Source of the DNA: Kiloniellaceae bacterium
GTDB lineage: Bacteria > Pseudomonadota > Alphaproteobacteria > Kiloniellales > Kiloniellaceae
Reading direction: 5' to 3'
Assembly: GCA_021776195.1 (NCBI GenBank)
Contig: JAJFGK010000139.1
Location: 13,755 to 77,754, forward strand
Length of the DNA stretch: 64,000 bases
The notes under the pieces were generated by a model. It searched no databases. It was not told the DNA's origin and worked only from the letters and a program-made list of their open reading frames with translations. Position 1 is the stretch's first letter. Every line of letters starts with the position of its first letter. Made by a program: the position numbers and the translations under genes. This document shows, in pieces, positions 25,745 through 35,351 of this stretch.

Positions 25745-26905
25745 TCAAAGACCTGTCTCGCGGGCGGCCTTGATCATGTTGCGGGCGATGACGATCTGCT
25801 GGATCTGGCTGGTGCCCTCGTAGATCCGAAACAGCCGGGCGTCGCGGTAGAAGCGCTCGATGCCATAGTCGGCGATGTAGCCGGCGCCGCCGAAGATCTG
25901 CACCGCCTTGTCGGCGACCCGCCCGACCATCTCGGAGGCGAAGTACTTGCAGCAGGCCGCCTCGGTGACCACGTCCCGGTCGGCGTCCTTGCGCCGGGCG
26001 GTCTCCTCGACCATGCAGCGGGCGGCATAGGCCTCGGCCTTGCAGTCCGCCAGCATGGCCTGGACCAACTGGAACTCGGCGACCGGCTGGCCGAACTGTT
26101 CGCGCTCCAGGGCGTACTTCAGGGCCTCGTCGATCAGCCGCTCAGCCATGCCGACGCAGGCCGCGGCGATGTGAATGCGGCCACGATCGAGAATCCGCAT
26201 GGCGGTCTTGAAGCCGGTTCCCTCCTGCTCGCCGAGCAGCGCCTCGCCGGGCACGAAGCAGTCCTCGAGGATGACGTCGGCGACATGGGCACCCTGCTGG
26301 CCCATCTTCTTGTAGGGCGGCGCGATGCCGAGGCCCGGCGTGCCGGCCTCGACCAGAAAGGCCGAGATGCCGCCGGCCTTGGGGTTGTTCGGGTCGGTCC
26401 GGGCGAAGACCGTGATGAGCCCGGCCTCGGGCGAATTGGTGATGAACCGCTTGGTGCCGTTCAGGACATAGCCGTTGCCCTCGCGCCGGGCCGAGGTCTT
26501 GAGCGAGACCGCGTCCGACCCCGAGCCCGGCTCGGTCAGGGCAAAGGACCCGATGATTTCGCCCGAGGCGAGACGCGGCAGGTACTTGTGCTTCTGGTCT
26601 TCAGTGCCGCCCAGCAGCAGCGCCCGAGACCCGATACCGTTGTTGGTTCCGACCAGGGAGCGAAAGGCCGGCGAGGCCCGGGTCATGATGAATTCGACCT
26701 GGGCCTCCTCCCACTCGCCAAGCCCGAGGCCGCCATATTCCTCCGGGATGGAAAGGCCGAAGAGCCCCATCTCTCGCATTTCCTGGGCCAGGCTTTCCGG
26801 CACCGCGTCGTCGGCCGCGACCTGCGCCTCCAAGGGGATCAGACGCTCGCGGGTGAAGCGGTCGACGGTCTCCAGGAGCTGTTTGAAGGTATCGGCGTCG
26901 AGCAA
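25745..26905 (-). CDS. Acyl-CoA dehydrogenase
   Basis: A 386-residue flavoprotein starting at a TTG behind GGGGAG. Family features in order: IPEEYGGLG, FALTEPGSGSDA, GTKRFITN, GGAGYIADYGIERFYRDAR and the catalytic base E363 in RIYEGTSQIQQ. It performs alpha,beta-dehydrogenation of an acyl-CoA and passes electrons to ETF. The C-terminal catalytic Glu position is that of short/medium-chain enzymes. It is followed 11 bases later by the acyl-CoA synthetase, giving an activation-plus-oxidation unit. Confidence 0.92.
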   Translation of the reverse strand: MLDADTFKQLLETVDRFTRERLIPLEAQVAADDAVPESLAQEMREMGLFGLSIPEEYGGLGLGEWEEAQVEFIMTRASPAFRSLVGTNNGIGSRALLLGGTEDQKHKYLPRLASGEIIGSFALTEPGSGSDAVSLKTSARREGNGYVLNGTKRFITNSPEAGLITVFARTDPNNPKAGGISAFLVEAGTPGLGIAPPYKKMGQQGAHVADVILEDCFVPGEALLGEQEGTGFKTAMRILDRGRIHIAAACVGMAERLIDEALKYALEREQFGQPVAEFQLVQAMLADCKAEAYAARCMVEETARRKDADRDVVTEAACCKYFASEMVGRVADKAVQIFGGAGYIADYGIERFYRDARLFRIYEGTSQIQQIVIARNMIKAARETGL

Positions 26906-27026
26906 GGCGGCAACTCCCCTGGTGTCTGGCCGCGCACTTTAGACAGCGGCGCCACTAGAGACCAGACCTTGCTGGCGAAGCGCGGGCTGCTAAGCTGACA
27001 CCACGGCAAAGGGAGAGAGACGACAC

Positions 27027-27407
27027 ATGGCAATCAAAGGATTTCAGGCCCTCATGGCCGAGGCTAACGCGGTCATTCCGGCCATTTCGCAGGACGAGGC
27101 CCGCGCCCTGCATGACAGCGGCGAGGCGGTCTTCGTCGACGTGCGCGAGCAGAACGAGATCCAGCAGGCGCGTATTCCCGGATCGGCCGCCGCGCCGCGC
27201 GGCTTTCTCGAGTTCATCGCCGACCCGGGCGCGCCCAATCACAATCCCGCCCTCTCCTCGGGCAAGAAGCTGGTGATCTACTGCGGCAGCGGCGGCCGCT
27301 CGCTATTCGCGGCCAAGACCCTGCACGACATGGGCTACGAGGACCTGGCCAACCTGACCGGCGGCATCCAGGGCTGGTCCCAAGGCGGCGGTCCCATCGA
27401 GCAGTAG
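27027..27407 (+). CDS. Rhodanese-like sulfurtransferase
   Basis: A 126-residue single-domain rhodanese. AVFVDVREQNEI and the active loop IYCGSGGRS with C86 are intact, so it can carry a persulfide. GGIQGW near the end is the usual family finish. It is convergent with LysR and divergent from the acyl-CoA dehydrogenase, with about 120 bp between the starts. Confidence 0.9.
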   Translation: MAIKGFQALMAEANAVIPAISQDEARALHDSGEAVFVDVREQNEIQQARIPGSAAAPRGFLEFIADPGAPNHNPALSSGKKLVIYCGSGGRSLFAAKTLHDMGYEDLANLTGGIQGWSQGGGPIEQ

Positions 27408-27433
27408 GTTCCTCGAAGCAGCAGGCAGAACGA

Positions 27434-28297
27434 TTAAGAGGGACGGTCGGCGAAGGCCTGGCGGATTACGTCGGTCATGGACTTGACCGCGCCAGTCGAC
27501 AGGTCGCCGCCGCGCCGCAGCACGATGGTGGAGCCGGGCAGATTGACGAAGCCCTCTTCCGGGGTCAGCAGGCGGGCGCCCGCGGGCACCGTGCTGGCGC
27601 CCATTACGGCGACCGCCAGCCCGGCGGACAGCGCGGCCTGGAGCCCGGCGGTGCTGGCCGAGGAGTAGGCGATACGATAGGGCTTGCCGCGGTCTTCCAG
27701 CATCTTGAGCGCCCAATCGCGCCACCAGCAGCCCTGGTCGAACAGCGCCACCGGCAGCGGCTCCTGCTCGTGAACCAGATGCCGCGCCGAGGTCGCCCAG
27801 ACGGTGGGGTCGTGGCCGAGGACCTCGCCCTCCGCCCGCCCCTGATCGACCAGCAGCACCGCCAGGTCGAGGTCGCCGCGATCGAAGGCCGCGCCCAGGG
27901 CCAGGCTCTGTCCGCAGGTGACCGTGACCTCCACCGCCGGATGGGTCTCCGCGAAACGCCCTAGAATCTCGGGCAGGATCGAGGCGCTATACTCCTCGGG
28001 AACACCGATCCGCACCGCGCCCTCGACCCGCTCGCCGCGCAGGTCCGAGAGGGTCTCTTCCAGCAGGGCGAGAACCCGTCGGGCGTTCAGCAACAGGGTC
28101 TCGCCGCAGGGCGTCAGCGCGACGCCCCGGGCCTCGCGGACGAAGAGCGGGTGGCCGACCAGGCTTTCCAGCCGCTTTACCTGCATCGAGACGGCGGATT
28201 GGGTCTTGTGCAGGCTCTGTGCCGCGCGGGTGAAACTGCCCGCGTCGCTGATCGCGACGAAGCTGCGCAGGAGTTCGCTGTCCAGGGGAAGGTTCAT
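27434..28297 (-). CDS. LysR-family transcriptional regulator
   Basis: A 287-residue LTTR. The winged helix (about 5-65: LRSFVAISDAGSFTRAAQ, KTQSAVSMQVKRLE, PLFVREARGVALT) is followed by the two-lobed effector domain. ATGs at 28309 and 28297 are both possible and neither has a clear ribosome-binding site; 28297 matches the family's usual length. It is divergent from the permease, with a short AT-rich gap (about 28298-28360) unlike the surrounding sequence, the likely binding region. Probable target: the permease. Confidence 0.88.
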   Translation of the reverse strand: MNLPLDSELLRSFVAISDAGSFTRAAQSLHKTQSAVSMQVKRLESLVGHPLFVREARGVALTPCGETLLLNARRVLALLEETLSDLRGERVEGAVRIGVPEEYSASILPEILGRFAETHPAVEVTVTCGQSLALGAAFDRGDLDLAVLLVDQGRAEGEVLGHDPTVWATSARHLVHEQEPLPVALFDQGCWWRDWALKMLEDRGKPYRIAYSSASTAGLQAALSAGLAVAVMGASTVPAGARLLTPEEGFVNLPGSTIVLRRGGDLSTGAVKSMTDVIRQAFADRPS

Positions 28298-28421
28298 TTT
28301 TCTATACATCAATAAATTTGATCTATCATATCATAACTATTCGTTGGTTTCATGTCTAGCCATCCCCTAGGTTCGTCTTGGCCCCTTAATCCTAGAATCA
28401 CGCCATGCCAGGGATCGCATC
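28298..28421. promoter_or_regulatory. AT-rich divergent regulatory gap between lysR and the permease gene
   Basis: The first 60 bases (about 28298-28355) are strikingly AT-rich for this genome, with repeated ATCATA/CTAT words. This is where a LysR protein and two divergent promoters are expected. No single T-N11-A box stands out clearly. Confidence 0.4.
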
Positions 28422-29456
28422 ATGACCGCCTTGCCGCCGACCCGTCCTCTCCCACGCCGCGCCACGGCCAAGCTCTGGGGTCCGGGCCTCGTCTTGCTGC
28501 TGGTCATCGCCGGCGCCCTCCTCTGGCCGGATCAGGCCGAGGACAGCGCCCTGTTCGTCGTCGAAAACCTGGTCACCATCGCACCGATCATCGCCTTCGC
28601 CGTGGTCCTGGCGGCGTCGATCCGCGCCAGCGGTGCCGATGGCCAGTTGGCCAGGGTTTTCACCGGGCGCCCGGGCCGGATGATCCTGCTGGCCTCGGCC
28701 TTTGGCGCCATCACCCCGGTCTGCGGCCTCGGCGTGCTGCCGATCATCGCCGGCCTGCTCGGCGCCGGCGTGCCCCTGGCCCCGATCATGGCCTTCTGGC
28801 TCTCCTCGCCGATCACCGATCCCTCGATGCTGACCATCACGGCGGCCACCCTTGGCCTCGACTTCGCCGTCGGCAAGACCCTGGTGGCCTTCGGCATCGG
28901 CCTGATCAGCGGCAGCCTGACCCACCTGGTGGTCGGCCTGGGCGCCTTCCCCTTGATCGTGAAGGCCGGCGCCGCGGATCAACCGGCCTGCGGCGGCGCC
29001 ACGGAATCGCTTCAGTGGGCCTTCTGGCGCGATCGCCGGCGGCGCCGGAATTTCCTGTCCGACCTGGCCACCAATGGCCTCATGATCACCAAGTGGCTGG
29101 TCCTGGCCTTCGCCCTGGAGAGCCTGGTGCGGCGCTACTTCCCGGCCGAGTTGGTCGCCGGTTATGTCGGGGCCGACAGCAGTTGGGCGATTCCGCTGGC
29201 CGTCCTGATCGGCACGCCGATCTATCTCGACGGCTACGCCGCCCTGCCCTTCGTGCGCAGCCTGATCGAGCTTGGCATGACACCGGGCGCCGCCATGGCC
29301 TTTCTGGTGTCGGGCGGCATCACCTCGCTCTATGCCTCGGTCGCGGTCTTCGCCCTGGTGCGCTGGCAAATCTTCGCCTGGTACCTGGTCCTGGCCGTGG
29401 TGACGGCGGTCCTCGGCGGCTATGGCTACGAGCTCTACGTCACCTTCGCGCGCTGA
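28422..29456 (+). CDS. Permease of the PF03773 (ArsP-like, former DUF318) family
   Basis: A 344-residue membrane protein with about eight helices in two repeats. Diagnostic phrases: AITPVCGLGVLPIIAGLL and WLSSPITDPSMLTITA in the first half, and the mirrored IGTPIYLDGYAALPFV and FLVSGGITSLYA in the second. Family members include organoarsenical effluxers and redox-related permeases. The divergent LysR and nearby rhodanese hint at sulfur or metalloid chemistry, but the substrate is unknown. Confidence 0.82.
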   Translation: MTALPPTRPLPRRATAKLWGPGLVLLLVIAGALLWPDQAEDSALFVVENLVTIAPIIAFAVVLAASIRASGADGQLARVFTGRPGRMILLASAFGAITPVCGLGVLPIIAGLLGAGVPLAPIMAFWLSSPITDPSMLTITAATLGLDFAVGKTLVAFGIGLISGSLTHLVVGLGAFPLIVKAGAADQPACGGATESLQWAFWRDRRRRRNFLSDLATNGLMITKWLVLAFALESLVRRYFPAELVAGYVGADSSWAIPLAVLIGTPIYLDGYAALPFVRSLIELGMTPGAAMAFLVSGGITSLYASVAVFALVRWQIFAWYLVLAVVTAVLGGYGYELYVTFAR

Positions 29457-29535
29457 AGAGGTTGTTCGCAGCGCAGGGCAAAGGAAGCCGGCGACAGGCG
29501 CCGGCTTCCCGCGCGTTGCAACGGTGACGGGCAGT

Positions 29536-31176
29536 CTATGTCCAGTGCCAGTCCTGCACGTTCCAAGTCATGTCGGTGACATACTGGTTCGGCTTGACGC
29601 CCACCAGGTCCTTGTTCTTCAGCAGGCCGCCGAAGACCCCGCCCTGGGGCGCGAAGGGCACTTCTTCGAGCAGGATCTCCTGAATCTTGGCGTAGGTCAC
29701 CTGACGCTCTTTTTGCGTCGCTTGAATGGCGCCCAGCTCGAGCAGTCTGTCGACCTCGGCGTTCTCGTACTGCACGTAGTTCGAGCCCGCGCCGTGTTTG
29801 GCGGGAATGAGTTTCGAATGGCAGCGCGCCGAGTAGTCCGGGTCCATGCCGACGGTCGGCGCCCAGGCGACCAGCAGGGTGTCGAACTTCGACTGGGTCG
29901 TGTAGTCGCCCCAGACCACCGATCCGGGCATGTTCTTGATCTCCATCTCGACGCCGATCTTTTTCCAGGTCTGCTGGAACATGGCCTGGCAGCCCTGCCG
30001 CGCGTTGTTTCCGGCGGTCGTCGACATGGTGAACTTCATCTGGTGGCCGTCCTTGGCACGAATGCCGTCGGCCCCGACCGCCCAGCCGGCCTCGTCCAGC
30101 ATCTTGGCGGCAAGCTCGAGGTTCGGCGTCTCGTCCTTCAGGTTGGCGTTATAGGCCCAGTGGCTTTGGTGCAGATAAGAAAGGGTCCGCCGCCACTTGC
30201 CGAAGTACATGTCGTCGAGCGATTTTTGCATTTCCGATGCGATGTAGAGCGCCTTGCGCACCTTCGGATCGGAGAACTGCGGCTTGCCGCAGTTGAAGTA
30301 GATGAACTGCACCCAGGGCAAGGGCAGCTCGATGAAACTGCGGTCCGGCAGGGCCGCCGCTTCGTCCCAACGATCGTAGGGCAGGCTGGTCACCATGTAA
30401 TCGACTTCGCCGGTCTTGGCCTGACCATAGAGCACCATCTGGTCCGGCACCGTCTTCATGATAATGCTCTTGGTCTTGGCCGGGCCGCGGTGATAGTCGT
30501 CGTTGCGTTCGAAGACGATATGACTGCCGGCGGTGCGGCTCTTGAACTTGAAGGGTCCGGTCCCGATCGGCGCGGCGTTGAAGTTCGAGGTATTGATGTC
30601 GGCTTCGTCCTTCAAAACGTGCCGCGGGACGATATGCATTTCCTGCCAGGCCCAGAGGAAGGGCGTGTAGGGCTTCGTGAGCGCGATCTCGACGCTGTGC
30701 TCGTCAATGACCGTCAAGGATTCGATAAGGTCGAAGCCCGAGCGCGAGCGCACCGCGACATTCGGATTCATGATGGTCTGATAGGTGAAATCGACGTCCA
30801 GGGCGGTGAAGGGCTGGCCGTCGCTCCAGCGGACATCCTTCTTGAGATTGATCTTCCAGGTCCTGCCGTCCCGGGAGACCCCGCCGTTGGCTTCGGTCGG
30901 GATTTCCGCCGCCAGATTAGGGGCGAACTGACCCGTCTCGTCCATGTCCCAGAGCGCATCGAACACGCAGGCCTCGGGAATGTTCTCGGTGCCGCGATTG
31001 ACATAGAGCAGCGGATTGTACTGCACCGGCTCCTGATTGTGCCCGACGATGATGCGGTCTTTCTTGGCGGCAATCGCGGGCGCCGGTAGCAGGCTGCTGG
31101 CCGCCGCCACGGCCGCGACCGAACCGCTGGTCTTGATGAAGTGACGCCTGTCGAACTTCCAGGTCGTTTTGGTCAT
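29536..31176 (-). CDS. ABC transporter substrate-binding protein (peptide/nickel/oligopeptide family)
   Basis: A 546-residue SBP_bac_5 protein. The ATG at 31176 (AGGGAGAAG upstream) gives an N-terminus with a twin-arginine motif (DRRHFIK, then a hydrophobic run and PAPAIAA), so Tat export is predicted. The mature part has WKINLKKDVRWSDGQPF, APIGTGPFKF and FGGLLKNKDLVG. It is the last gene of a five-gene importer operon; in many Dpp systems the binding protein comes first. The ligand could be a peptide or another small organic molecule. Confidence 0.9.
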   Translation of the reverse strand: MTKTTWKFDRRHFIKTSGSVAAVAAASSLLPAPAIAAKKDRIIVGHNQEPVQYNPLLYVNRGTENIPEACVFDALWDMDETGQFAPNLAAEIPTEANGGVSRDGRTWKINLKKDVRWSDGQPFTALDVDFTYQTIMNPNVAVRSRSGFDLIESLTVIDEHSVEIALTKPYTPFLWAWQEMHIVPRHVLKDEADINTSNFNAAPIGTGPFKFKSRTAGSHIVFERNDDYHRGPAKTKSIIMKTVPDQMVLYGQAKTGEVDYMVTSLPYDRWDEAAALPDRSFIELPLPWVQFIYFNCGKPQFSDPKVRKALYIASEMQKSLDDMYFGKWRRTLSYLHQSHWAYNANLKDETPNLELAAKMLDEAGWAVGADGIRAKDGHQMKFTMSTTAGNNARQGCQAMFQQTWKKIGVEMEIKNMPGSVVWGDYTTQSKFDTLLVAWAPTVGMDPDYSARCHSKLIPAKHGAGSNYVQYENAEVDRLLELGAIQATQKERQVTYAKIQEILLEEVPFAPQGGVFGGLLKNKDLVGVKPNQYVTDMTWNVQDWHWT

Positions 31177-31233
31177 GGCGCTTCTCCCTCTGTTTGCCGT
31201 TGTCATTCGCCGACCCCGGGAGGCACTCCGGGG

Positions 31234-32163
31234 TCAGTAGTCCATCTTGAGCTTGGGATCGAGGGCGTCGCGCAAGCCGTCGCCCAGGAAATTGAAGCTC
31301 AACACGGTCAGGGTGATCATCACGCCGGGCAAGACGGCCAGGAACGGCACGGTGTCGAAATACCCTTGCGCGTTGGTCAACATGTTGCCCCAACTGGCCA
31401 GCGGCGGCTGAATGCCGTAGCCGAGGAAGCTGATGTAGGATTCCATCAAGACCGCCGTGGCGACCTTCAAGGTGGCGGCCACCAGGATCGGCGCCATGGT
31501 GTTGGGCAGCAGCTCCTTGAACATGATACGCCGGCCCGAGGCGCCCAGGGCGTGGGCCGCCTGGATGAAATCCTGTTCCTTCAGGTGCAAAATCTCCGCC
31601 CGCACGATGCGCGCCACCTCCATCCAGGAGGTCAGGCCGATGATCAGCGAGATCGAAATCAGGCTCGGGGTCACGAAAGCCGCGACGACGAGCAGCAGGA
31701 AGACCTGCGGGAAGCAGAGCATGGTATCGACGAAACGCATGATCAGGTTGTCGATCCAGCCGCCGTAATACCCGGCGGTCAGACCGATCACCGCCCCGGT
31801 CACGACCGTCGCCAACATGGCCACCAAGCCGACCACGAGGGAAATCCGGCCGCCGTGCAGCAACCGGCTCAGGGTGTCGCGGCCCAGCTCGTCGGTGCCC
31901 AAGGGATAGCTCATGTTCTCGAAGGGAAAGAGGAAACGGACCGAGGTGTCGAGATAGATCGGATCGTGCGGCGCTATGAAGTCCGCGAAAAGCGCCGAAA
32001 TGAACAGCAGGATCACCCCAATCCCGCCGGCCACGGCAAGCTTGTGGCGCAGGAAGCGCCGCAGCACGCGCCGCGGCTGGCTTTCGTAGCGCGCCGTCCC
32101 GCTGGCCTCCGAGGCCGGCGGCGTGGCGCTGGCCGCTGGGGGAAGATGGGTTGCCTCGTTCAT
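31234..32163 (-). CDS. ABC transporter permease, DppC/OppC type
   Basis: A 309-residue inner-membrane subunit. The OppC_N segment (FLRHKLAVAGGIGVILLF, ADFIAPHDP) precedes the BPD_transp_1 domain with the EAA loop region (AAHALGASGRRIMFKELLPN) that docks the ATPases. The ATG at 32163 follows GGGAGGG; upstream in-frame codons overlap the dppB-like gene. It works as a heterodimer with the DppB-type subunit. Confidence 0.92.
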   Translation of the reverse strand: MNEATHLPPAASATPPASEASGTARYESQPRRVLRRFLRHKLAVAGGIGVILLFISALFADFIAPHDPIYLDTSVRFLFPFENMSYPLGTDELGRDTLSRLLHGGRISLVVGLVAMLATVVTGAVIGLTAGYYGGWIDNLIMRFVDTMLCFPQVFLLLVVAAFVTPSLISISLIIGLTSWMEVARIVRAEILHLKEQDFIQAAHALGASGRRIMFKELLPNTMAPILVAATLKVATAVLMESYISFLGYGIQPPLASWGNMLTNAQGYFDTVPFLAVLPGVMITLTVLSFNFLGDGLRDALDPKLKMDY

Positions 32164-32176
32164 GCGCGGCCCTCCC

Positions 32177-33130
32177 TCATTCCAGCCTGACACGCGGATC
32201 GACGAGCGCGACGCCGATGTCCGCCAGGAGGTTCCCGACGATCACGAAGACGGCCGTGAAGACCATCATGCCCATCAAGACCGGGTACTCCTTCATGGTC
32301 AGCGCATCGACGAAGAGCCGCCCCATGCCCGGCCAGCCAAAGACCGTCTCGGCCACCAGGGCGCCGGAAAAGAGGAACGGCAGTTGAACGCCGAGCAGGG
32401 CGATCAAGGGCGTGACCGCGTTGGGGAAGGCGTGGCGAAAGAGCACCGCCGGGCCGCGCAGCCCCTTGGAGCGGGCGGTACGGATGTAATCCTGGTTGAT
32501 CACTTCCAGGAAGCTGGAGCGGGCATAGCGCGACCAGGTCGCGACGATGACCAGCGCCAGCACCGTGGTGGGCAGGATCAGGTGGCGCAGCAGGTCGAGA
32601 ATGTTGTTTTCCTCGCCCAGTTCGTACATGCCGCCCGAGGGCAGCCAGCGAAGCTCCAGGGCGAAAATGTAGATCGCCATCAGGCCGAACCAGAAGGTCG
32701 GGAAGGACAGGGCGAAGACCGCGCCGGTCGTTGCCAGGTAATCGAAGACCGAATAGCGCCGCACGGCGCCCAGGATGCCGATCGCCATGCCCAGGACGAT
32801 CGCGATGGCCAGGGAGGAACCCGCCAGCAGCAATGTCGCCGGGACCCGCTCCAGGATCACCGTCAGCACGGGGCGCCCGCCGAAGAAGGTGTTGCCCCAG
32901 TTGCCGAACAGCATATTGGTCGCCCACTTCGCGTACTGGACGTGGACCGGCTGGTCGAGCCCGTAGAGCACCTTGATCCGCTCGATGTCCTGGATCGAGA
33001 CGGTCGGGTTCAAGGTGTAGATCGCCAGCGGCCCCCCGGGCGCCAGATGCATCAGACCGAATCCGATGACCGAGACCCCGATCAGCAGCGGGATCGCATT
33101 GAGCAGACGCCGTATGATGAACTGCAGCAT
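32177..33130 (-). CDS. ABC transporter permease, DppB/OppB type
   Basis: A 317-residue permease. The start MLQFIIRRLLNAIPLLIGVS is the classic DppB opening, with M-HLAPGGP and YGLDQPVHVQYAKW following. The EAA loop (RTARSKGLRGPAVLFRHAFPN) and the C-terminal PVLMGMMVFTAVFVI segment are complete. I place the start at 33130, behind AGGA, rather than further upstream. Confidence 0.92.
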   Translation of the reverse strand: MLQFIIRRLLNAIPLLIGVSVIGFGLMHLAPGGPLAIYTLNPTVSIQDIERIKVLYGLDQPVHVQYAKWATNMLFGNWGNTFFGGRPVLTVILERVPATLLLAGSSLAIAIVLGMAIGILGAVRRYSVFDYLATTGAVFALSFPTFWFGLMAIYIFALELRWLPSGGMYELGEENNILDLLRHLILPTTVLALVIVATWSRYARSSFLEVINQDYIRTARSKGLRGPAVLFRHAFPNAVTPLIALLGVQLPFLFSGALVAETVFGWPGMGRLFVDALTMKEYPVLMGMMVFTAVFVIVGNLLADIGVALVDPRVRLE

Positions 33131-33138
33131 CGCCGGTC

Positions 33139-34116
33139 CTAATCCTCGCCGCCATAGAGGTGACAGGCCACGGCGTGACCTTCTTCGAGCGTCTGGAGTT
33201 TGGGTGTCCTTTGCGCGCATTGCGGCATCGCCATGGGACAGCGCGGGTGAAAGGCGCAGCCGCCCGGCGGATTAATCGGCGAGGGCACGTCCCCGGCCAG
33301 CACGATGCGGTCGCGTCGCTGGCGCGGCTGCGGCAGCGGGACGGCCGACAGCAGGGCCTTGGTGTAGGGGTGCTTGTGGTCGAAGTAGAGCTCGTCGCGG
33401 GGGGCGATCTCGACGATCTTGCCGAGATACATCACCGCCACGACGTCGGAGATATGACTGATCACGCTCAGGTCGTGGGAGATCATGATGTAGGTCAGCC
33501 CCATTTCCTCTTGAAGCTCCTTGAGGAGGTTGATGATCTGCGCCTGGATCGAAACATCCAGCGCGCTGACCGGCTCGTCGCCGATGATCAGCTCGGGCGA
33601 CAGGGCGAGCGCGCGGGCGATACCGATCCTCTGCCTCTGGCCGCCGCTGAACTCGTGCGGGTAACGCCGCATGGCATCGGGGCTGAGACCCACCCGGCGC
33701 AACAGCCCGGCGACGCGGTCGTCCCTTTCGGACCCGCTGGCCAGGTCGTGGATCTCCAGGGGCGCCGCGATGATGCCACCCACGCTGAGGCGCGGATTGA
33801 GCGAGGAAAAGGGGTCCTGAAAGATGATCTGCAGCCGTTGACGCAAGGGCACCATCTCGCGGCGCGTATGGCGGGTGATGTCCTGGCCGTCCAGCCAGAT
33901 CTCGCCGTCGGTCGGCTCGACAAGCTTGAGCAGCGTCTTGCCCAGGGTCGTCTTGCCGCAGCCGCTTTCGCCGACCAGGCCCAGAACCTCGCCGCGTTCG
34001 ACGGTCAGGTCGACCCCGTCGACGGCGTGCACCCGGTCGACGATCCGCGACAGCAGACCCTTGCGTATGGGGAAATGGGTTTTGAGCCCGCGGGCCTCCA
34101 GGAGGACGTCGCTCAT
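33139..34116 (-). CDS. ABC transporter ATP-binding protein, DppF/OppF type
   Basis: A 325-residue ATPase. Walker [15 protein letters not shown]-loop [12 protein letters not shown], signature [15 protein letters not shown], Walker [13 protein letters not shown] and the switch His in ISHDLSV are all present. The C-terminal oligopeptide extension has a [14 protein letters not shown] cysteine cluster typical of Opp/Dpp ATPases, often a 4Fe-4S site. Its ATG overlaps the stop of the DppD-type gene (ATGA). Confidence 0.92.
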   Translation of the reverse strand: MSDVLLEARGLKTHFPIRKGLLSRIVDRVHAVDGVDLTVERGEVLGLVGESGCGKTTLGKTLLKLVEPTDGEIWLDGQDITRHTRREMVPLRQRLQIIFQDPFSSLNPRLSVGGIIAAPLEIHDLASGSERDDRVAGLLRRVGLSPDAMRRYPHEFSGGQRQRIGIARALALSPELIIGDEPVSALDVSIQAQIINLLKELQEEMGLTYIMISHDLSVISHISDVVAVMYLGKIVEIAPRDELYFDHKHPYTKALLSAVPLPQPRQRRDRIVLAGDVPSPINPPGGCAFHPRCPMAMPQCAQRTPKLQTLEEGHAVACHLYGGED

Positions 34117-35084
34117 CCCGCCCACCAGCAGCTCACGAAATGCCCCTCCGCCACGGCCTCCAACCGCGGCCGCTCCCGCCGGCAGCGTTCCATGACCGCC
34201 GGACAGCGGTCGGCGAAGGCGCAGCCTTCGGGCAGCAGGTCGAGGGCCGGCACCATACCGGGTATCTCGGTCAGCCGGGCATGGCGTTGCCTTTCAATCC
34301 GCGGAATGGAGCGCAGCAGCCCTTGGGTATAGGGGTGGCGCGGCTCTTCGAAGAGGGTGGCGACCGTCGCCTTTTCGACGATCTTGCCCGCGTACATCAC
34401 GGCGACCCGCTGCGCGGTCTCGGCGATCACGGCCAGGTCATGGGTAATCAACAAGACACTGGTGCCAAGCCGATCCTGCAGTCCCGCCATGAGTTCGAGG
34501 ATCTGTGCCTGAATGGTGACATCCAGCGCGGTCGTGGGTTCGTCGGCGATCAGCACCTTGGGGTCGCAGGCCAGGGCAAGCGCGATCATAACCCGCTGGC
34601 GCATTCCGCCGGAAAGCTGATGGGGATACTCGTCGAGCCGGCTCTGCGGCGAAGGAATGCCGACCAGATTGAAAAGCTCCAGCGCCCGCTGGGTGGCCTC
34701 GCGGCGGTTCTGGTCGAAATGCCGGGACAGGACCTCGGCGACCTGGCGCCCGACCGACATCACTGGGTTCAGCGAAGTCATCGGTTCTTGAAACACCATG
34801 GCGATGTCGCGCCCGCGGGTGTCGCTCATCTGGCGTTCGTCGAGGCTGAGAAGATCTTGTCCCTGGAACAGGATACGTCCCGATTGGACCTGGGCCGGCG
34901 GCGATTCGAGTAGCCCGATGACAGCCAGCGAGGTGACCGTCTTGCCGCTGCCGCTTTCACCGACAAGCCCGAGCGTTTCCCCGGCGGCGAGATCAAAGCT
35001 CACGCCATCGACAGCCTTGAGGAGCCTGTCTTCGTCGCGAAAGTGAACACTAAGATCTTCGACCTGCAAAACGGGAGCGATCAT
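34113..35084 (-). CDS. ABC transporter ATP-binding protein, DppD/OppD type
   Basis: A 323-residue ATPase, first gene of the importer operon. Walker [15 protein letters not shown]-loop [12 protein letters not shown], signature [15 protein letters not shown], Walker [13 protein letters not shown] and H-loop ITHDLAV are visible, as is the C-terminal Cys cluster ([14 protein letters not shown]). Gene order is D-F-B-C-A on the minus strand with tight spacing. The 267-bp gap upstream (35085-35351) is divergent to the DUF1932 gene and must hold the promoter. Confidence 0.92.
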   Translation of the reverse strand: MIAPVLQVEDLSVHFRDEDRLLKAVDGVSFDLAAGETLGLVGESGSGKTVTSLAVIGLLESPPAQVQSGRILFQGQDLLSLDERQMSDTRGRDIAMVFQEPMTSLNPVMSVGRQVAEVLSRHFDQNRREATQRALELFNLVGIPSPQSRLDEYPHQLSGGMRQRVMIALALACDPKVLIADEPTTALDVTIQAQILELMAGLQDRLGTSVLLITHDLAVIAETAQRVAVMYAGKIVEKATVATLFEEPRHPYTQGLLRSIPRIERQRHARLTEIPGMVPALDLLPEGCAFADRCPAVMERCRRERPRLEAVAEGHFVSCWWAG

Positions 35085-35351
35085 GACGACCCCTGCACGG
35101 CCCGGCGCGGTTTGGTGTGATGGACGCGTTCGGTCTCAAGCTCCCGCACCTGCCGATCCAATGATAGGCGCAGTTAACGATTTTTGGGTAGGCCCGAATT
35201 GCTCTCGGTGAAAATCGCAGTGATCGGGCGGGAACATTCGCTCGAACTCGCGCTTTTGGGTGTGACCGCCTCTTTAGCGGGCCTGAGGGCGCCGGCTGCT
35301 GTAGACTTGCGAGATATCTAGCCTCTATCCATCGCATTCGGGAGACCGCAC

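Noticed and set aside
23550..25823. 757-codon open frame on the plus strand
   Set aside because: It is the mirror of the acyl-CoA synthetase gene. The minus-strand protein has clear domains; this one has none and is Gly/Arg/Gln-rich as expected of antisense high-GC frames.
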